From the NCBI RefSeq assembly GCF_016906535.1, contig NC_057371.1, positions 1,798,001-1,862,000 of the forward strand: a stretch of 64,000 nt of DNA. Reading direction: 5' to 3'. Source of the DNA: Rhizoctonia solani (Eukaryota; Basidiomycota; Agaricomycetes; Cantharellales; Ceratobasidiaceae). Positions 1 through 11,900 of the stretch are shown here, in pieces. Numbering within the stretch: the stretch's first letter is position 1; each line of letters opens with the position of its first letter. Under the pieces are notes generated by a model. The model was given only the letters and a program-made list of their open reading frames with translations. It was not told where the DNA came from and did not search any database. Both the position numbers and the translations under genes were made by a program.

Positions 1-1592
1 GGTACTCACCTTTGAAGCTCAGTATAATGTGAGGATCCATCTCAGCCCGATGATTCCATATAGTACTTTGGAATGATGATTTACTTCCAAGCGGGCCCAC
101 TTCCCTCCGAATCCACGAATGAGTCCAAGGGTCACATCTACTAACACGCTTGTCGCACAATTGAGTAGGATTGTATGAAATGGATCGATCATCATTCGTA
201 ATTGTTATGTTCTCCAACTTGCCGATTGCAACCCGTGGTACAGGACTAGCACCCAGTCAATAAAAGAAAGACGCTAGAAGAAATGAAGCAATCATACTGT
301 GCATATTCTTGCGCTTCGAAATAGTTTATTGATTTGAAAGGGAAAACAGTCCCAGTCCCAGTTGATGCCTTGACTTGACGAATAGAAATAAGTGTTTCCC
401 GGGACGAATCCAGAACGTCACTCCGCCATAGCAGAACGGGTTCACGCTTTACGCGGTACTTTTGCTGGTGATTCGCATAGATTGTTTTGAGATCCACCAC
501 TTCGCATAATCCTAAATCCAGTTGGACGCATATAAAACCAAGATCATATCTGTTCTGTTCTACATACGCACTGGGTGCGCCGTAGACAGCTACAGCTCCG
601 GCTGACCACGTAACAGTTATTATTCTGGCGCGAAGAATAGAAAGATAATATGATTACCTTTTATTTTGGTCACAACGCGTAGATGATCTTGCCCCCCTTC
701 GTTATGAGATCTAAGCTCGTGCCAGGAGGTAACAGTCCCATCATCAGCGGTATGCACCTTTGCCAACCACGCGGGCGTTTTAGCCAATGGATCCGAAGTG
801 GTTGGAGGAAAGTAGGAAAGCAAAGGATGTGTATCGTGCATCACAACCTCCGCGTATCGCCATCGATCCTCCTCTACTGGCCTATCGATGTGTATTTAGA
901 AATAAGTCACTCAGCTAGTACCCATGCAAGAGCTCACCAATGTGTAGGACGTTTAGTTGTATACACCACATGAGAAAATTTAATCCCGTCATAGGCTTGG
1001 AGATCATTTGTAGGGTCAGCGACCGAAATCTCGATTCGATGTTGACGATGCTGAAGTCGTCCGCGAGCAAACACAACAACAGGTTTGTTTTCATCTTTGC
1101 TAGCATAATAGGCCCTAATAATATTGACTTGATAGCACTCAGGCTTCGGTGAGAAGGGATAATTTTCGTATAAGCAAATTTTGTAATCGGGTTGGAGTTT
1201 AGTTAATTGGCTCAATGGAGGACCATACACCCAGACGTCGGTTCCTTGTTACGACATCGGTCAGCACTGATAATAGAGGGTATATTAGTCACTGTACCTT
1301 TGAAATCAACACTTAATGATGCAGTTTGGTGGTTCAAGCTAGAGTGCAAAGTGGATACTTTGCCTTGCAAGTGGTAGGTGCTGGGTGCCCAGGGTTCCAC
1401 CCACGAATCGCAAACCTTCCAGAACAACCAGCTGTTTACCCAACGCTTACAGGCGATGGGTGTATCCGAGTAGGTGACATGAGCAGTATTGGTATCATAG
1501 ATAGTAGCGTTAATGCTGTAAGCAAGAGCAACCTCAACCCAAGTAGCTACTATTAACACACTCCAGATCATTCTGGTTTTCAGACGAGGCAT
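1..1592 (-). CDS. W-rich repeat type I membrane protein, partial (3' end beyond window)
   Basis: Unknown function. The start at 1592 gives a signal peptide (MPRLKTRMIWSVLIVATW then VEVALA), followed by ectodomain repeats with the pattern TIYDTN...ITYS, C..W, DxW..PW, a VDFKG/DFQG strand, then a GSAIWVYGPP-like strand after a phase-1 intron. Exons seen: about 1275-1592, 935-1230, 620-890 and 250-600; the fourth runs into a third repeat near the left edge. The exon order and phases match the complete paralogue at 25951-29665, so the same plan (three repeats, one TM helix, Pro-rich tail) is expected, but the C-terminal half lies outside the window. The repeat resembles the galactose-binding-like ectodomain found in many agaricomycete membrane proteins; this is recognition by pattern, not by search. 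It points away from STE50. Confidence 0.7.
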
Positions 1593-2724
1593 GGGGCTAG
1601 ACTTGGCCGAGAAAAAAGTTGCAGAATTTTGACTACAGAGATTTGATAGCAATATTGGTTCGAAAGAGAGTTGAGTACAATTTATAGACATGTGCGGGTG
1701 GCTATGCATGTGCACAGACCACAATTGCCACACAGATAATTCGATTAAAAATCGCTAATTTCAAGCACAGCCGCCCAAACTACGTGCTTCAGCGAGTTAA
1801 TAAATATTGTATGTGGAAGTATGTACATTCAGCATTCATTCATGAGTAGTATGAAAGCAATCTATATACATATACATATCGCCAAAAGGCAAAAATCTCC
1901 CAACTCAAAGGAGTTAAAACATCTTGATCTCGCCGCATACAACTTAATACCTACTTACCTTGATGCGAATTCATTACCTTCTACAAAACAGATGATCCAT
2001 ACGAGGATGTTTCTGTAGCTACTCAGTTCAATTGTAGCGAGATGGCTTTATTTCTTGTCGAGCCGGAGGTAGTGTTATTGGTGATATCGAGGGGTCAGAG
2101 TAACCGGGAAGAAGCAGACAGCTTCAAGTGAGTTCAAGCTCATCGGAGCTAGGAGGATTTAGCGACTGACACAGATAAGTACTGGTATTAACGCATGCTC
2201 CAGTTATGTCACCCATTGCCACCCAACCGTTTAGAGTTTGGATACCAAAACACGCGGTGTGTGCGTGATGATTCACTTGCCCTTACTCTTAATTTTATAT
2301 AGATTGAATGAATCAGTACATGGATACATATGTGGTTCTCGACCCATGAGCTCAGGTACGCTTGCCATGTACCCACTGCTTCACATAAGCACGATATTCG
2401 GACCGTTTAAAACAACAGAACATACGGAACAGCAGCGAAACCGGGCAAAAAAATTGAATATACAACCACGTGCAACGCGGTATAGTTGTAGCATCGAACA
2501 TCGCTGCTGAGACAAAACACGCAATGGAACATGATATGATTGAGTACATAGATGAGAGTGCAAGGGAGAGCTAAACTTGAGCAAGACAACAAACGAATAA
2601 AGACAGAAAGAAATCAACACCGTTGTAGACCAGGGAAATCAAACGAGAGTGCAAGTGCTTGGACAAGAAACAAAGAGTCCGACCAGAGGTAATTATCATT
2701 ATGTGGCAGTCTCTGTAGGTAGGA
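1593..2724. other. Intergenic, no gene seen
   Basis: This stretch lies upstream of the membrane-protein gene (-) and downstream of the STE50-like stop. It should hold the promoter of the former and the 3' UTR of the latter. Open frames here are short, overlap on both strands and show no recognisable motif. Confidence 0.6.
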
Positions 2725-5138
2725 TTATGCACGTCCAGCGGTGGCTGTAACAAATGCAGGAGAAGTAAGAGGCGACGTGGCGTGGTGGCCATTGACGTGC
2801 AATCGGTCATTGGCGGTGTCTGGCATGCCGTCATATGCATTGCTGGTACTGGTCAATGCAGACGTGTTGGGTGTTGCAGGGGATGCATTGGCAACTTTTC
2901 CAATATACCAAGAAGGAACCCATCCACGTTCGCCATTGCTTTCTTTGACAGCCTAGAAATTCACGAGTTTAGGGGTAGGAGCGATCATATACTAGAAGGA
3001 CTCACATATGACCAATGGTTGTACCGTTTGAACACCCTTACATACTCATCCCTTTGGACCTCGAGTTCTTCGTCGCCCTTGACGCTATAAGGCCTCAATG
3101 CAATACCCGAAAAACTAGTCGAAGCAAGGTGCATAGGCAGAATAGGTCGGTAGTCCGTCGCACCATAGTCAGTGATGCGTTGCCTTGTCGCTTCCGAGAC
3201 TGCGAGAGCAGGAGGTACCGAGGTCTCCAACAAACATCCAGCAGGGACCCATGAGGTTTTGGCGGTGTCATCCTGCACGCCCATCCCCGTCGGGTCGCGT
3301 TGAACAACCCACCAACCTTTAGCACGTCCAATTATAATAAACGCGTCGTGTCTAAAAAAACGATCAGGTTAGGATCGGGACAAAAAAGCAATAAATGAGA
3401 CGTACACAGAAACATCAAATTCGTCATCCAGTTCGGCCAAGTATGGGTAAATTGCAATTGCGTACGTCTTGGTCTGCGAGTAAACCACACCCTCTCTGCC
3501 CTCCAGCTGTGGAGTGGCGCTTACATCACCACCTGTTCTTGGACGATCAGCATCGGTCTCAGGCCAATGGGGCGCAGGCGCGCTTGCAGTAGTAAGAGGT
3601 GGTGTTGCAGCTGCGTTGGCAGTAGCAGCAATTGCTCGAGCGCTAATGGGTTGAAGTACCGGCGGCAGGTGTAGCCTTGTATTTCGGGAGTAGGCAGGCA
3701 TGTTAGGCGAGGCAACCCGGTTATCGACACGCAAACTTGAGCCGGTCGCGCCATCAGGAGAATCTCGGCGCTGAGCAGAGCGAGCAGCCTGCTTTTGTTG
3801 AGCAACAGCAATGGGAGAACGGATGTCTTTAATGTGGCGCAGGGTAAAGACCGGGTTTTTGTTGGCATCTTTGAGTCGCTGGAAAAGAAGTAAAGGCTTC
3901 TCGTCATAACTAAGGCATCGATCTACAGATCGTTTGAGTTGCCTTGTTCGTGAGAACAATTAAGCACGCACCTGTATTTCCGTAACAGATGAACATGGCA
4001 TAGTTTTGCCAGTCATCGCTGATTCGGTACTTCTTGAGGGCGGCAGGGAGAACCTTCCAACAGGGGTCATCGAGGGTAACTTTGAAACTCTTGTAAGGGT
4101 TTTGTTCGCCATCTCTGGATGGTGGTTTGCTGTCCTTCCCACCATTGACACCAGGGTTGGCGATGTTGGCGGTTATAGACTGAGAGCTTGGGTTCCGCGT
4201 TAAACCCTGGGGCCTCTCGGCATGAACGGATGAGCTTGCAAGAGTTGAGCTAGCAAGAGAAATATCCCCAAGCGATGGCTGAGGTTTCGGCTGCTTGGCG
4301 GAGGGTGTCTAGACCATTTTGGAAATGTGAGTGTCAGGGTAGACAATGAGGGAGGTGTGCATACCACAGGGTCAGCCTCGGAGATGCGAGGTGAATGCCG
4401 CGGCGACTCCTGAACTGGCTCCGGCGTCGGCCTTGTGGGCGACTGGGCGGGGCGGCCTTGAGGAGCCCAGCGGAACGAGGGTTGTTTTCGCAAAGACATT
4501 TCTCCGGTCTGCTCCTGTGAGCCACTCATGGACACGCCGGCAATCGATCGCACCTGGAGATGTGCCCGTGAGACAGTGGCGAGTTCCTCCATACACTTGC
4601 ATCGTGTCTTGCAATCGCTGGTTCTCAGACTCAAGTCTTCGTATGCGTTCGTCTGGCAAATATCAGAATAGGTATGATGCAATCACTGGCGTACGCACTT
4701 TGCTCTCCCATCATCACCCATAGCTTTTGAATCGTAATTCCCTCATTGGCGAGCTCATCGACTACCTCGGCTGACGCGAAAAAATGAGCGGAAATTGCGA
4801 ATTTCAGACAAAAAACTCACAAGGGGGGATGTATCCATCAGGTTCGAGAGGGATGTCATGCGCGACCTTGAGCTGGTAAACTGCCTTGAGAATCGCCAAT
4901 CGCTGCCCCACGGATTTTATTCCAATATCCTTGAGGTGCTCATGGTCCATGAGGCTGAGAATATAGCCTGATATACGGTGCTCTGTGCGCAGATCAGCTA
5001 CGCTCAGCACAGTATACATTACTTACGCTCAATCTGCTCGCTATACTGGGGATATCCCAGGTCCTTCATCCATTCCTGCACATCCTTTTCAGACCACACA
5101 GCAATGCTGGAGCGCGAGTGGCGAGCAGAGTCTCCCAT
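2725..5138 (-). CDS. STE50: STE50-like MAPK cascade adaptor (SAM-RA-SH3-SH3)
   Basis: Adaptor that links upstream GTPase signals to the MAPKKK STE11 in the pheromone, filamentation and osmotic pathways. From the N-terminus: a SAM domain (WSEKDVQEWMKDLGYPQYSE, continuing in exon 2 with ISGYILSLMDHEHLKDIGI); a coiled-coil stretch (IRRLESENQRLQDTMQ); a Ser/Pro-rich linker; an RA domain (YKSFKVTLDDPCWKVLPAAL, then PVFTLRHIKDI); a second disordered linker; and two SH3 domains (AIAIYPYLAELDDEFDVS...GWWVVQRD and ALRPYSVKGDEELEVQRDEY...GWVPSWYIGKV). Yeast STE50 lacks SH3 domains; basidiomycete homologues such as Ustilago Ubc2 carry them, so this is the basidiomycete form. The start at 5138 (MGDSARHSRSS) directly precedes the SAM domain. 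At least six introns. It shares a 299-bp spacer with the divergent IPI3 gene. Confidence 0.88.
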
Positions 5139-5437
5139 CGAGAGAGTCGACGTCGAATGCAAGTTGCAATCCGTGGCGATGCGGCCAAACAATCCCCCCT
5201 AAGCCAATACAAACTAATCGACCCCGAAGCGCTCGACCACCGCCACAAATTTCAGCGCAACTTTATTTCGCTGCTGTCTCTGTAAATTAATAGCTTGCAT
5301 AGCTCATATCCACGTTTCTTGCCCACGTTTTTTCATTGGGATCTAGGCTCTTGGAACTACTGGTAACGGCTGTTGCTCCCGACTTAGTTTGTTGCCTATC
5401 CCTAGTTATACATTAACGCCGCACGCATATTCTCAAA
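5139..5437. promoter_or_regulatory. Divergent promoter STE50 / IPI3
   Basis: Only 299 bp separate the two start codons, so both promoters and 5' UTRs must sit here. No clear TATA box was found. Confidence 0.5.
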
Positions 5438-7234
5438 ATGAGACTTCAAGAAACTTTACTTTGTGCACTTGGTCCGCTCTCTGGCTCTGGAGCAGGTCAC
5501 TTGGCTCTTCACGATCTCAAAACCGGCACAACTCTGGCTACGTACAAACAAAACACATCGGCCGTACGCAATGTCTCTGTAGTCGAGTCCCAAAATGGAC
5601 AGGGCGGATACATTATCTCTGCTCAGACCGATAAGCCTATTTTGAATGTCTACCATTTTCAAAAGGTACGCCTTCATTTATCAAGAGAGTAACAATCGTC
5701 CCATATTCCCAACCATGCTACGCAGGACCAATTAGCACAACGTTTAGTCATTCCTGAACGGGTAACCTGTGTTGCCTCGGACAGCCGTGGTAATTATTGC
5801 GCAGCCGGAACAGCAAATGGGCGCATTTATCTCTGGGAGGCACGTTATCTTACCTACTTCTCGACTAATTAAAATTTTTGACAATCCATCTCGGCAGTAG
5901 GTCGCTTCGGGAGTAATGCTCAACTCATGGGAAGCACATTTTAGACGTATACAAGTACTAAAATTTACAACGGACGATGCCGCAATCGTCTCAGCATCCG
6001 ACGATTCGGGCGTGAGCGTTTGGAGTGTTGCCAGGTCAGTTTGGCGCTCGGTTCAAATCCATAAGAACTAACGCATTCACATTGATAGCTTAGTAGACAA
6101 TCAATTGCAACATGAGTTGCCTGTACCTTACTGTAACCTCTCCGACCATACACTTCCTGTTTTGGACGTCGTTTGTGGGAGTGGGTTGTTCCCAGATTGC
6201 AGACTTGTAACTTGCTCGCAGGATCATTCCGTCAAGGTGAGCCCGCGCCCCGGTTCGCGTACTTTAGCTGATGTGACTCCAGATATGGAACCTAAGTACA
6301 CCTTCACATCCGTTAATCGGAACATTCACCTTTCCCTATGCTATGCAAATGGCCGCTATGGACCGTGCTCAGCGGGTGATTTTCGCCGCATCAGCCGCAG
6401 GACATGTTCATCGGATTAACCTTTTCAAGCCGGATGATAATCGTCGTGGCATGGAAGCTGTCACTGGTGACACTCGTCCATCAGAGGCTGAAATAACAGT
6501 CGGGTATGTCAATGTTAGATTCCTTCTCTGGGTAAATCACATACTCAGATCACAAACGCCGGCAGACAGCCTATCACATCCCTCTGCATATCGTTCACTT
6601 CTACCTATCTCTTGGTCGGCACCGCATCTGGCTCTATTCTTATCTATGATCTCGAATCTCACCAACTTTTGCGCACAATCGCAACGCACAAAGATAAAGG
6701 TCTAGCGATTATCTACTTGCAGTGTATGCTCAAACCAATAGACCACGACACAAGAGAAAAGGATCCAATTCCGTTAAAACCGGTCGTCCCGTTCCAGAGA
6801 ACGAGGGATCTCAAAGCGCGGGAGACTCATCAAGTAATGGTAATGATTCCTCCCCGAGTCGAGGTAGGTTTCATTGGAGTGTGAGGAGTGAACTTTGATG
6901 AGTTACTGATTTGCTCTGAAATTGATAGGAGGCTCATACCAACTCCGACTCCGATGAACTCTTGGCTGGACAAGCTTACTTCCTGAACCCTCAGTCTCAA
7001 TCGAGAAGAGGTGGATCTGGCTCGAATGCCCGAGTCACAGAACTTGAAGAGGAAGTTGCACAACTTCGCGCCGCGCTTGACCAAGCTAAAGGCATCAATG
7101 ACTCAATGTGGGAGACTATGGTCAATACTCTGTTACCCAAAAGCAATCCTACTCCGAACGAAACAGCGGGAGTAGATTACATGGCAGTGGATCCAAGTCC
7201 AGCCGGAAGAAAACGAGCACGCAAAACAAATTAA
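5438..7234 (+). CDS. IPI3: IPI3-like WD40 protein of the Rix1 (pre-60S) complex
   Basis: Nuclear WD40 protein; IPI3 (WDR18 in animals) works with Rix1 and Ipi1 in ITS2 processing and late pre-60S maturation. The start MRLQETLLCALGPLSGSG has the N-terminal form seen in the family. WD-type blades follow: GHLALHDLKTGTTLATYKQN, AGTANGRIYLWE, VSASDDSGVSVWSV and TCSQDHSVK joined across an intron to IWNL (an exact WD end). Then come AASAAGHVHRINLF, LLVGTASGSILIYDLE and a C-terminal coiled coil (VTELEEEVAQLRAALDQAKG). A basic end (GRKRARKTN) could serve as a nuclear signal. About seven short introns, all keeping frame. Its stop is only 140 bp from the stop of the convergent kinase gene. Confidence 0.87.
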
Positions 7235-7374
7235 TCCTGCTCGAATCTAGATTTTGATTTTGATTATATGAATAAATTATAATAGATACTGTAATGCGAG
7301 CGTCGACAACAAGCCGGAGAAAAATACAATATCCCATAGCGTAAGATTCCAGACCATGAAGAAAAAACAATGAG

Positions 7375-8826
7375 TTATGTGAACAGTGTCTTGCGAGGGA
7401 CGGAGCGTTCGCGTTCTTCGTGGCTTCCAGACGCTTTACGCTTTGTTCCCATTTTGTTGCTACTTGCTTTGGCGCCTGGTGCCGCATCTTTGCCATCGAT
7501 TTCGTCGGGAGGCAGGGGGCGAGGTGCAAGAGGTGTTGAGGCTTTAGGAAGTCGTGAAGGATGGGTTGGATAGGGGGCAACGAAAAAGTATGGATGGTGT
7601 AGTCCCTATAGCTCGGTCGGTAATCAGTTCAAACAGACGAGAAGAACAAGAGCTCACATCATAAGCACTAATCCGCTTTCTCGGATCATAAATCAGAAAC
7701 TTAGCAAGCAAGTCAAGAGCCTCTGTGCTCGCGGCACTAAACAGCAATTTGAGTGGGGACTTGGGAAAATGTCCGAACGACGTATAGTCGGGTAAAGCCG
7801 TATGGCCCTGTACAAGTTCTCACCATTAATCTAGGCGCCCAAGAGGTCAAGGACGACTTACAGGCCAATCTTCTTCCGTGGGAGTACCCAGAGCTCGGAA
7901 TATGGTTTTAAGTTGGTCCATGTCGCTTTCTCCGGGCAGATACGGCGTGCGCAACATCAATTCGGCAAAGATACAACCAACACTCCACATGTCTACCCCA
8001 GTACTGTAGTATCGAGCTCCGTACAGGAGTTCGGGTGGTCGGTACCACCTATTATGTTACGTCGGTTAGAATTCACGATGGGCTTAGGAAGGAGCGTACC
8101 GAGTGATAACTTGACATGTCATTTTTTGGGCCGGGTCTGTAAAGTCACGGGCTAGACCAAAGTCGGCTATCTTGAGCTGTCCGTCAGCGGCAATTAGCAA
8201 GTTATTGGGCTTCAGATCCTAATTTCTGCGAGTTAGTTGGATCATAAGGTTTGCCGGAACATACATACTCGGTGCAGCACCCAATTCCTATGACAGTACT
8301 CCAGCCCACGCAGAGTCATGGCCATCCAACTCTTGATATCCGCGGGCAAGAAAACATTGGTTCGGTCCTTAATGACGGCTTCCAGATCGGTCTCCAAGAA
8401 TTCAAGTACGAGATTGAGGTTGGTCTTGGAGGAGAAGACATCCAGTAGCTTCGCGTGTTCGATAAGACGCAAACAAACTACATAATAGAATGGGCTTACT
8501 TCAATGACATTTGGATGTTTTAGTTCACGAAGGTAGCGGACTTCACGGATCGCAGATTGATCGAGTCCTTCCTTCATCTGACCAACTTTAATCTTTTTGA
8601 TAGCTATTTGTCGACCAGTAGTGGCCTCGCGTCCTGCAATGACCTATGGTAGGCAATAGTTTGTGGCAAGAAATACGGCTTACCTTTGTAAACAATAGCA
8701 TATGTACCCTCTCCAATTTTGGAGTCCTTGGTCCATTTTTTGGCGGTAAGACTGTTTGCCTTTTCTGATTGTCAAGTGAGTAGAAATATTAGGAGTTAGT
8801 TTTGAATTCTGACCGACAACATCCAT
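7375..8826 (-). CDS. KIN28: CDK7/KIN28-type cyclin-dependent kinase (TFIIH)
   Basis: Catalytic subunit of the CDK-activating kinase of TFIIH, which phosphorylates the RNA polymerase II C-terminal domain at promoters. Visible motifs: glycine loop [15 protein letters not shown]-type lysine in AIKKIKVG, a PSTAIRE-like helix ([18 protein letters not shown]), [13 protein letters not shown] (a CDK7 signature), [10 protein letters not shown] across an intron, DFGLARDF, the T-loop ending [13 protein letters not shown], and GTPTEEDWP. The start at 8826 (MDVV) splices at phase 1 to [14 protein letters not shown]. The C-terminus after [12 protein letters not shown] is a short basic tail ending RKTLFT at 7375. 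About 370 residues. A 63-codon open frame lies in the upstream region in another frame and is not part of the protein. No cyclin H or MAT1 gene is nearby. Confidence 0.9.
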
Positions 8827-8964
8827 TGCGACCCGGGGAAAAGAGGCTCAGAGCGGTGGTTGGGGCTTTGCCAATCCGTATTTGTCCAGGCGCTTAGGGG
8901 TTTGAATGTTTCCCGCACGTCGATGACGCTCACCTTCTGAACCTCGTCCACCCCAGACTCCTCG
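8827..8964. promoter_or_regulatory. Divergent promoter CDK7 / DOA10
   Basis: Just 138 bp lie between the divergent start codons at 8826 (-) and 8965 (+). An in-frame TGA just upstream of the DOA10 start fixes that start. The two 5' UTRs probably overlap the neighbouring gene. Confidence 0.55.
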
Positions 8965-11900
8965 ATGGACTCAGATCGGAATGTCGACATAAGTATGTTA
9001 TGAATATCACATTTATTACGTGTTTAACGTGTTTATCACAGCCGAGGTCGACACTTGTCGTATTTGCAGTGCACCAGCAGAGGAAGATCAGCCACTCTTC
9101 TATCCTTGCAAGTGCTCAGGCACGATTCGCTATATTCACCAAGATTGGTATGTCCATCGCGTCGGCGTAAGATACGGCTAAATATAACGCTATTTCAGCT
9201 TGACCACATGGCTAGCTCACAGTAAGAAACGCTCGTGTGATGTGTGCAAATATGAATATGGCTTCACTAAAGGTATGTACATGTCCCACCCTGCAATGGT
9301 GGTGTGTTCATCGGAACTCTCTATAGTATACAAGAATGATATGCCCGACCGGCTCCCAGCCGAGCTATTCCTAAGAAAGCTATCTCTTCAAATGGCCAAA
9401 GTTCTCATTACGTCGCTGCGACTTGTCATGATATCCGTAATATGGCTCGCCATATTGCCCTATTTGACGCTATGGGTCTGGAGGTTTTATTTTTGGACCG
9501 GTGAAGCATTGTGAGCTCTTTTCCTTCATCTGATGAGAGCATTCATCCCGATCATTTTGGTATGCATAGGGCCCACTGGGTGGTTGGGCGAGAACTACCT
9601 GATAAAACGCCCCCTCCACCAGCACATCCTTCGTCGTCGGCCAATGATACACAGACTCCTCTCCCTTCACGGCCTCTTTGGGCTACCTTTTTGCCTCATG
9701 ACCTCGGGGCCGATATTTTCAAAGGACAGATCATTACCATTGCAGTTGTCATCGTTTTTCTCACTATCTTCCTTCTTCGAGAATGGATCATTCAGAATGC
9801 GCGCCCCGGAGTTTTTGGAGACGAAGAGCCTGATGTTGTGGCGGCGGCTCCGGATCTTATTCCTCCACAGGAGGCAGTGGCGGGAGTTGGAGCACCCATC
9901 CAAGAACAGCACATGGCCCTCCAGGATGCTCTTCGAGCTGCAGAAATACTCGCTCGACAAGAGTTAGAGGCAGAAGAATTGCGAAATCCTCCCGACGAGG
10001 ATCTACATCTGCGTGAGGCACTGCCTGATATTCTAAGCTCGTCTGAAGAGGATCCAGAAGAAAATGATTCTGTAAGCATAGTCAGCCACCCAGATATAAT
10101 ATCAATGTCCAGTGGTTTTGGAGCGGAGGAAGGCCAACTTGAAGAGACAGCGGGTAAGCATTCGACGTGGACCAATCACCCAGCACTGACAGACTCTGCT
10201 AGTCCCAGCCCTTGGAATTGACGACACTCTGTCTGAGAGTTTGGTGGCTACCCGGCGCGTGGAACGAGAACCTTCTGCTGGGGATCTAGATCCGATTGTA
10301 AGCAGCTCCGCTAAATGAGATCTCACTCACGAACTAAATTGTGTGCAGCCCTCTTCAACAAGGACCAACGGATCAAGTGACACCATATTTGGAGCATCCA
10401 CAAGGCTCGGGGAGAGTATTCATTGCCAAGCTCTTTTGCCTTTAGTTCCCCAGCAGCTGGCTCCGAGTCGCTTGCTTATTCGATTGAATCATCACTCGAT
10501 GGAAGTCGGCCAGTTGGTTCGTTGATGTACTCGTCATCTTCCGATGCTACCCAATCACAAATCCAAGCCAGCTTAGGAGAGTTTCACTTTACATTACCTG
10601 CACCACATCCCGCATCCCCTCAGGATAGCCCACTCAATATCCCCCTTCCTGATTCTCCGATGGAGGCTCGCCCCGATCCTTTCAGGACGTTTTCCACAGA
10701 CTCTGCATCAACTGCTTCGACATCTGGTAAGTGCCAAGCCATTGCGTACAAACTCACACACTCACAACACTATTTCAGTAACTCGAGCTCCACGAGCCAT
10801 TAAGCCATTACCAGCAGGGCCGTCAAAACGAATGACTTCCTCTACTCCCGCATTCAAGGGCACCAAGGAATTCGACGACTTCAGATTTAGCTTTTCTTCT
10901 ACCCCACCTACCCTCTCCCAAAGCAGCTCTCGCCCTTCCTCCAGGCCACCCTTACCACCTAGCACGCCTGGCCTCGACGAACCAGTTCCAGCGACCGATT
11001 CACCACATGTTGCTCTCTATCGACCTCCTGAGGATATGACCTCTGAACCGGGTTACTTTGACGACCGTTTGCCTTTGGCCTCGTCGGGGTTGGCCACAGA
11101 AGTAGCTTACATGGAGAGACTGGGAATGGAGCAAAATGAAGACGAGATGCCACACAGACCATTGACATCAGGGGAGCCGGACGAAGAGATGCCCGCTCTC
11201 GTAGCGTACGATGATGTACCAGAGAGGCTGGTTGAGGACGTCCCACAGCCGATGGTTGAGGCGGCTGAAGATCAAGCAGCGCGACAACGAGTATTGGCAG
11301 AGTTGGAGCAAAGGGTTGCACAGATACCTCGTGCCCCTCCTGTTGAGGAGGAAGATGAAGAAGATGCCCAGGATGTAGAGCCTATGGGTGACGATGATAT
11401 GGACGGAGCCTTGGAAGGTACGTGCACAGCTCTGAGATGAGCAGGAGCTCCATTAATCTTTGTCTTTCAGCGATTGGAATGCGTGGACCTATAACGACCG
11501 TGTTCCAGAACGTTTTCCTGATGATTTTTATTATCGATCTTGCTATTGCAGTTGGGATTTGGGTGCCTTTTACAATGGGGAAGACGACTGCGCTTTTATT
11601 CGTAAGTGGAAGATTGAATTAACCCCTCACTACGAGCACCAAAGCTAATAGAATGAATTTAATAGTTACAGCCAGCAGACATACTCGTGCTCATTCGATT
11701 TCCGATTTTAGCTGTGCGCATAATGACAGATCCTATAGTGGATGGATTATTGTTCCTTGTCAACCTCCTCCTTCGTCCATTAAAGTGGGCGATCACACGC
11801 ATACTTCCGTTTACGCTTTCAGTTCCCAAGCCACCGGCTGCAGTATCTCCGACCCCTCAAACAGTCTTGAATCTTACTGCGATACAAAACACAGCATACC

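Noticed and set aside
8796..8990. 64-codon frame upstream of CDK7 that could extend its N-terminus
   Set aside because: It is out of frame with [15 protein letters not shown], and it overlaps the start of the divergent DOA10 gene.
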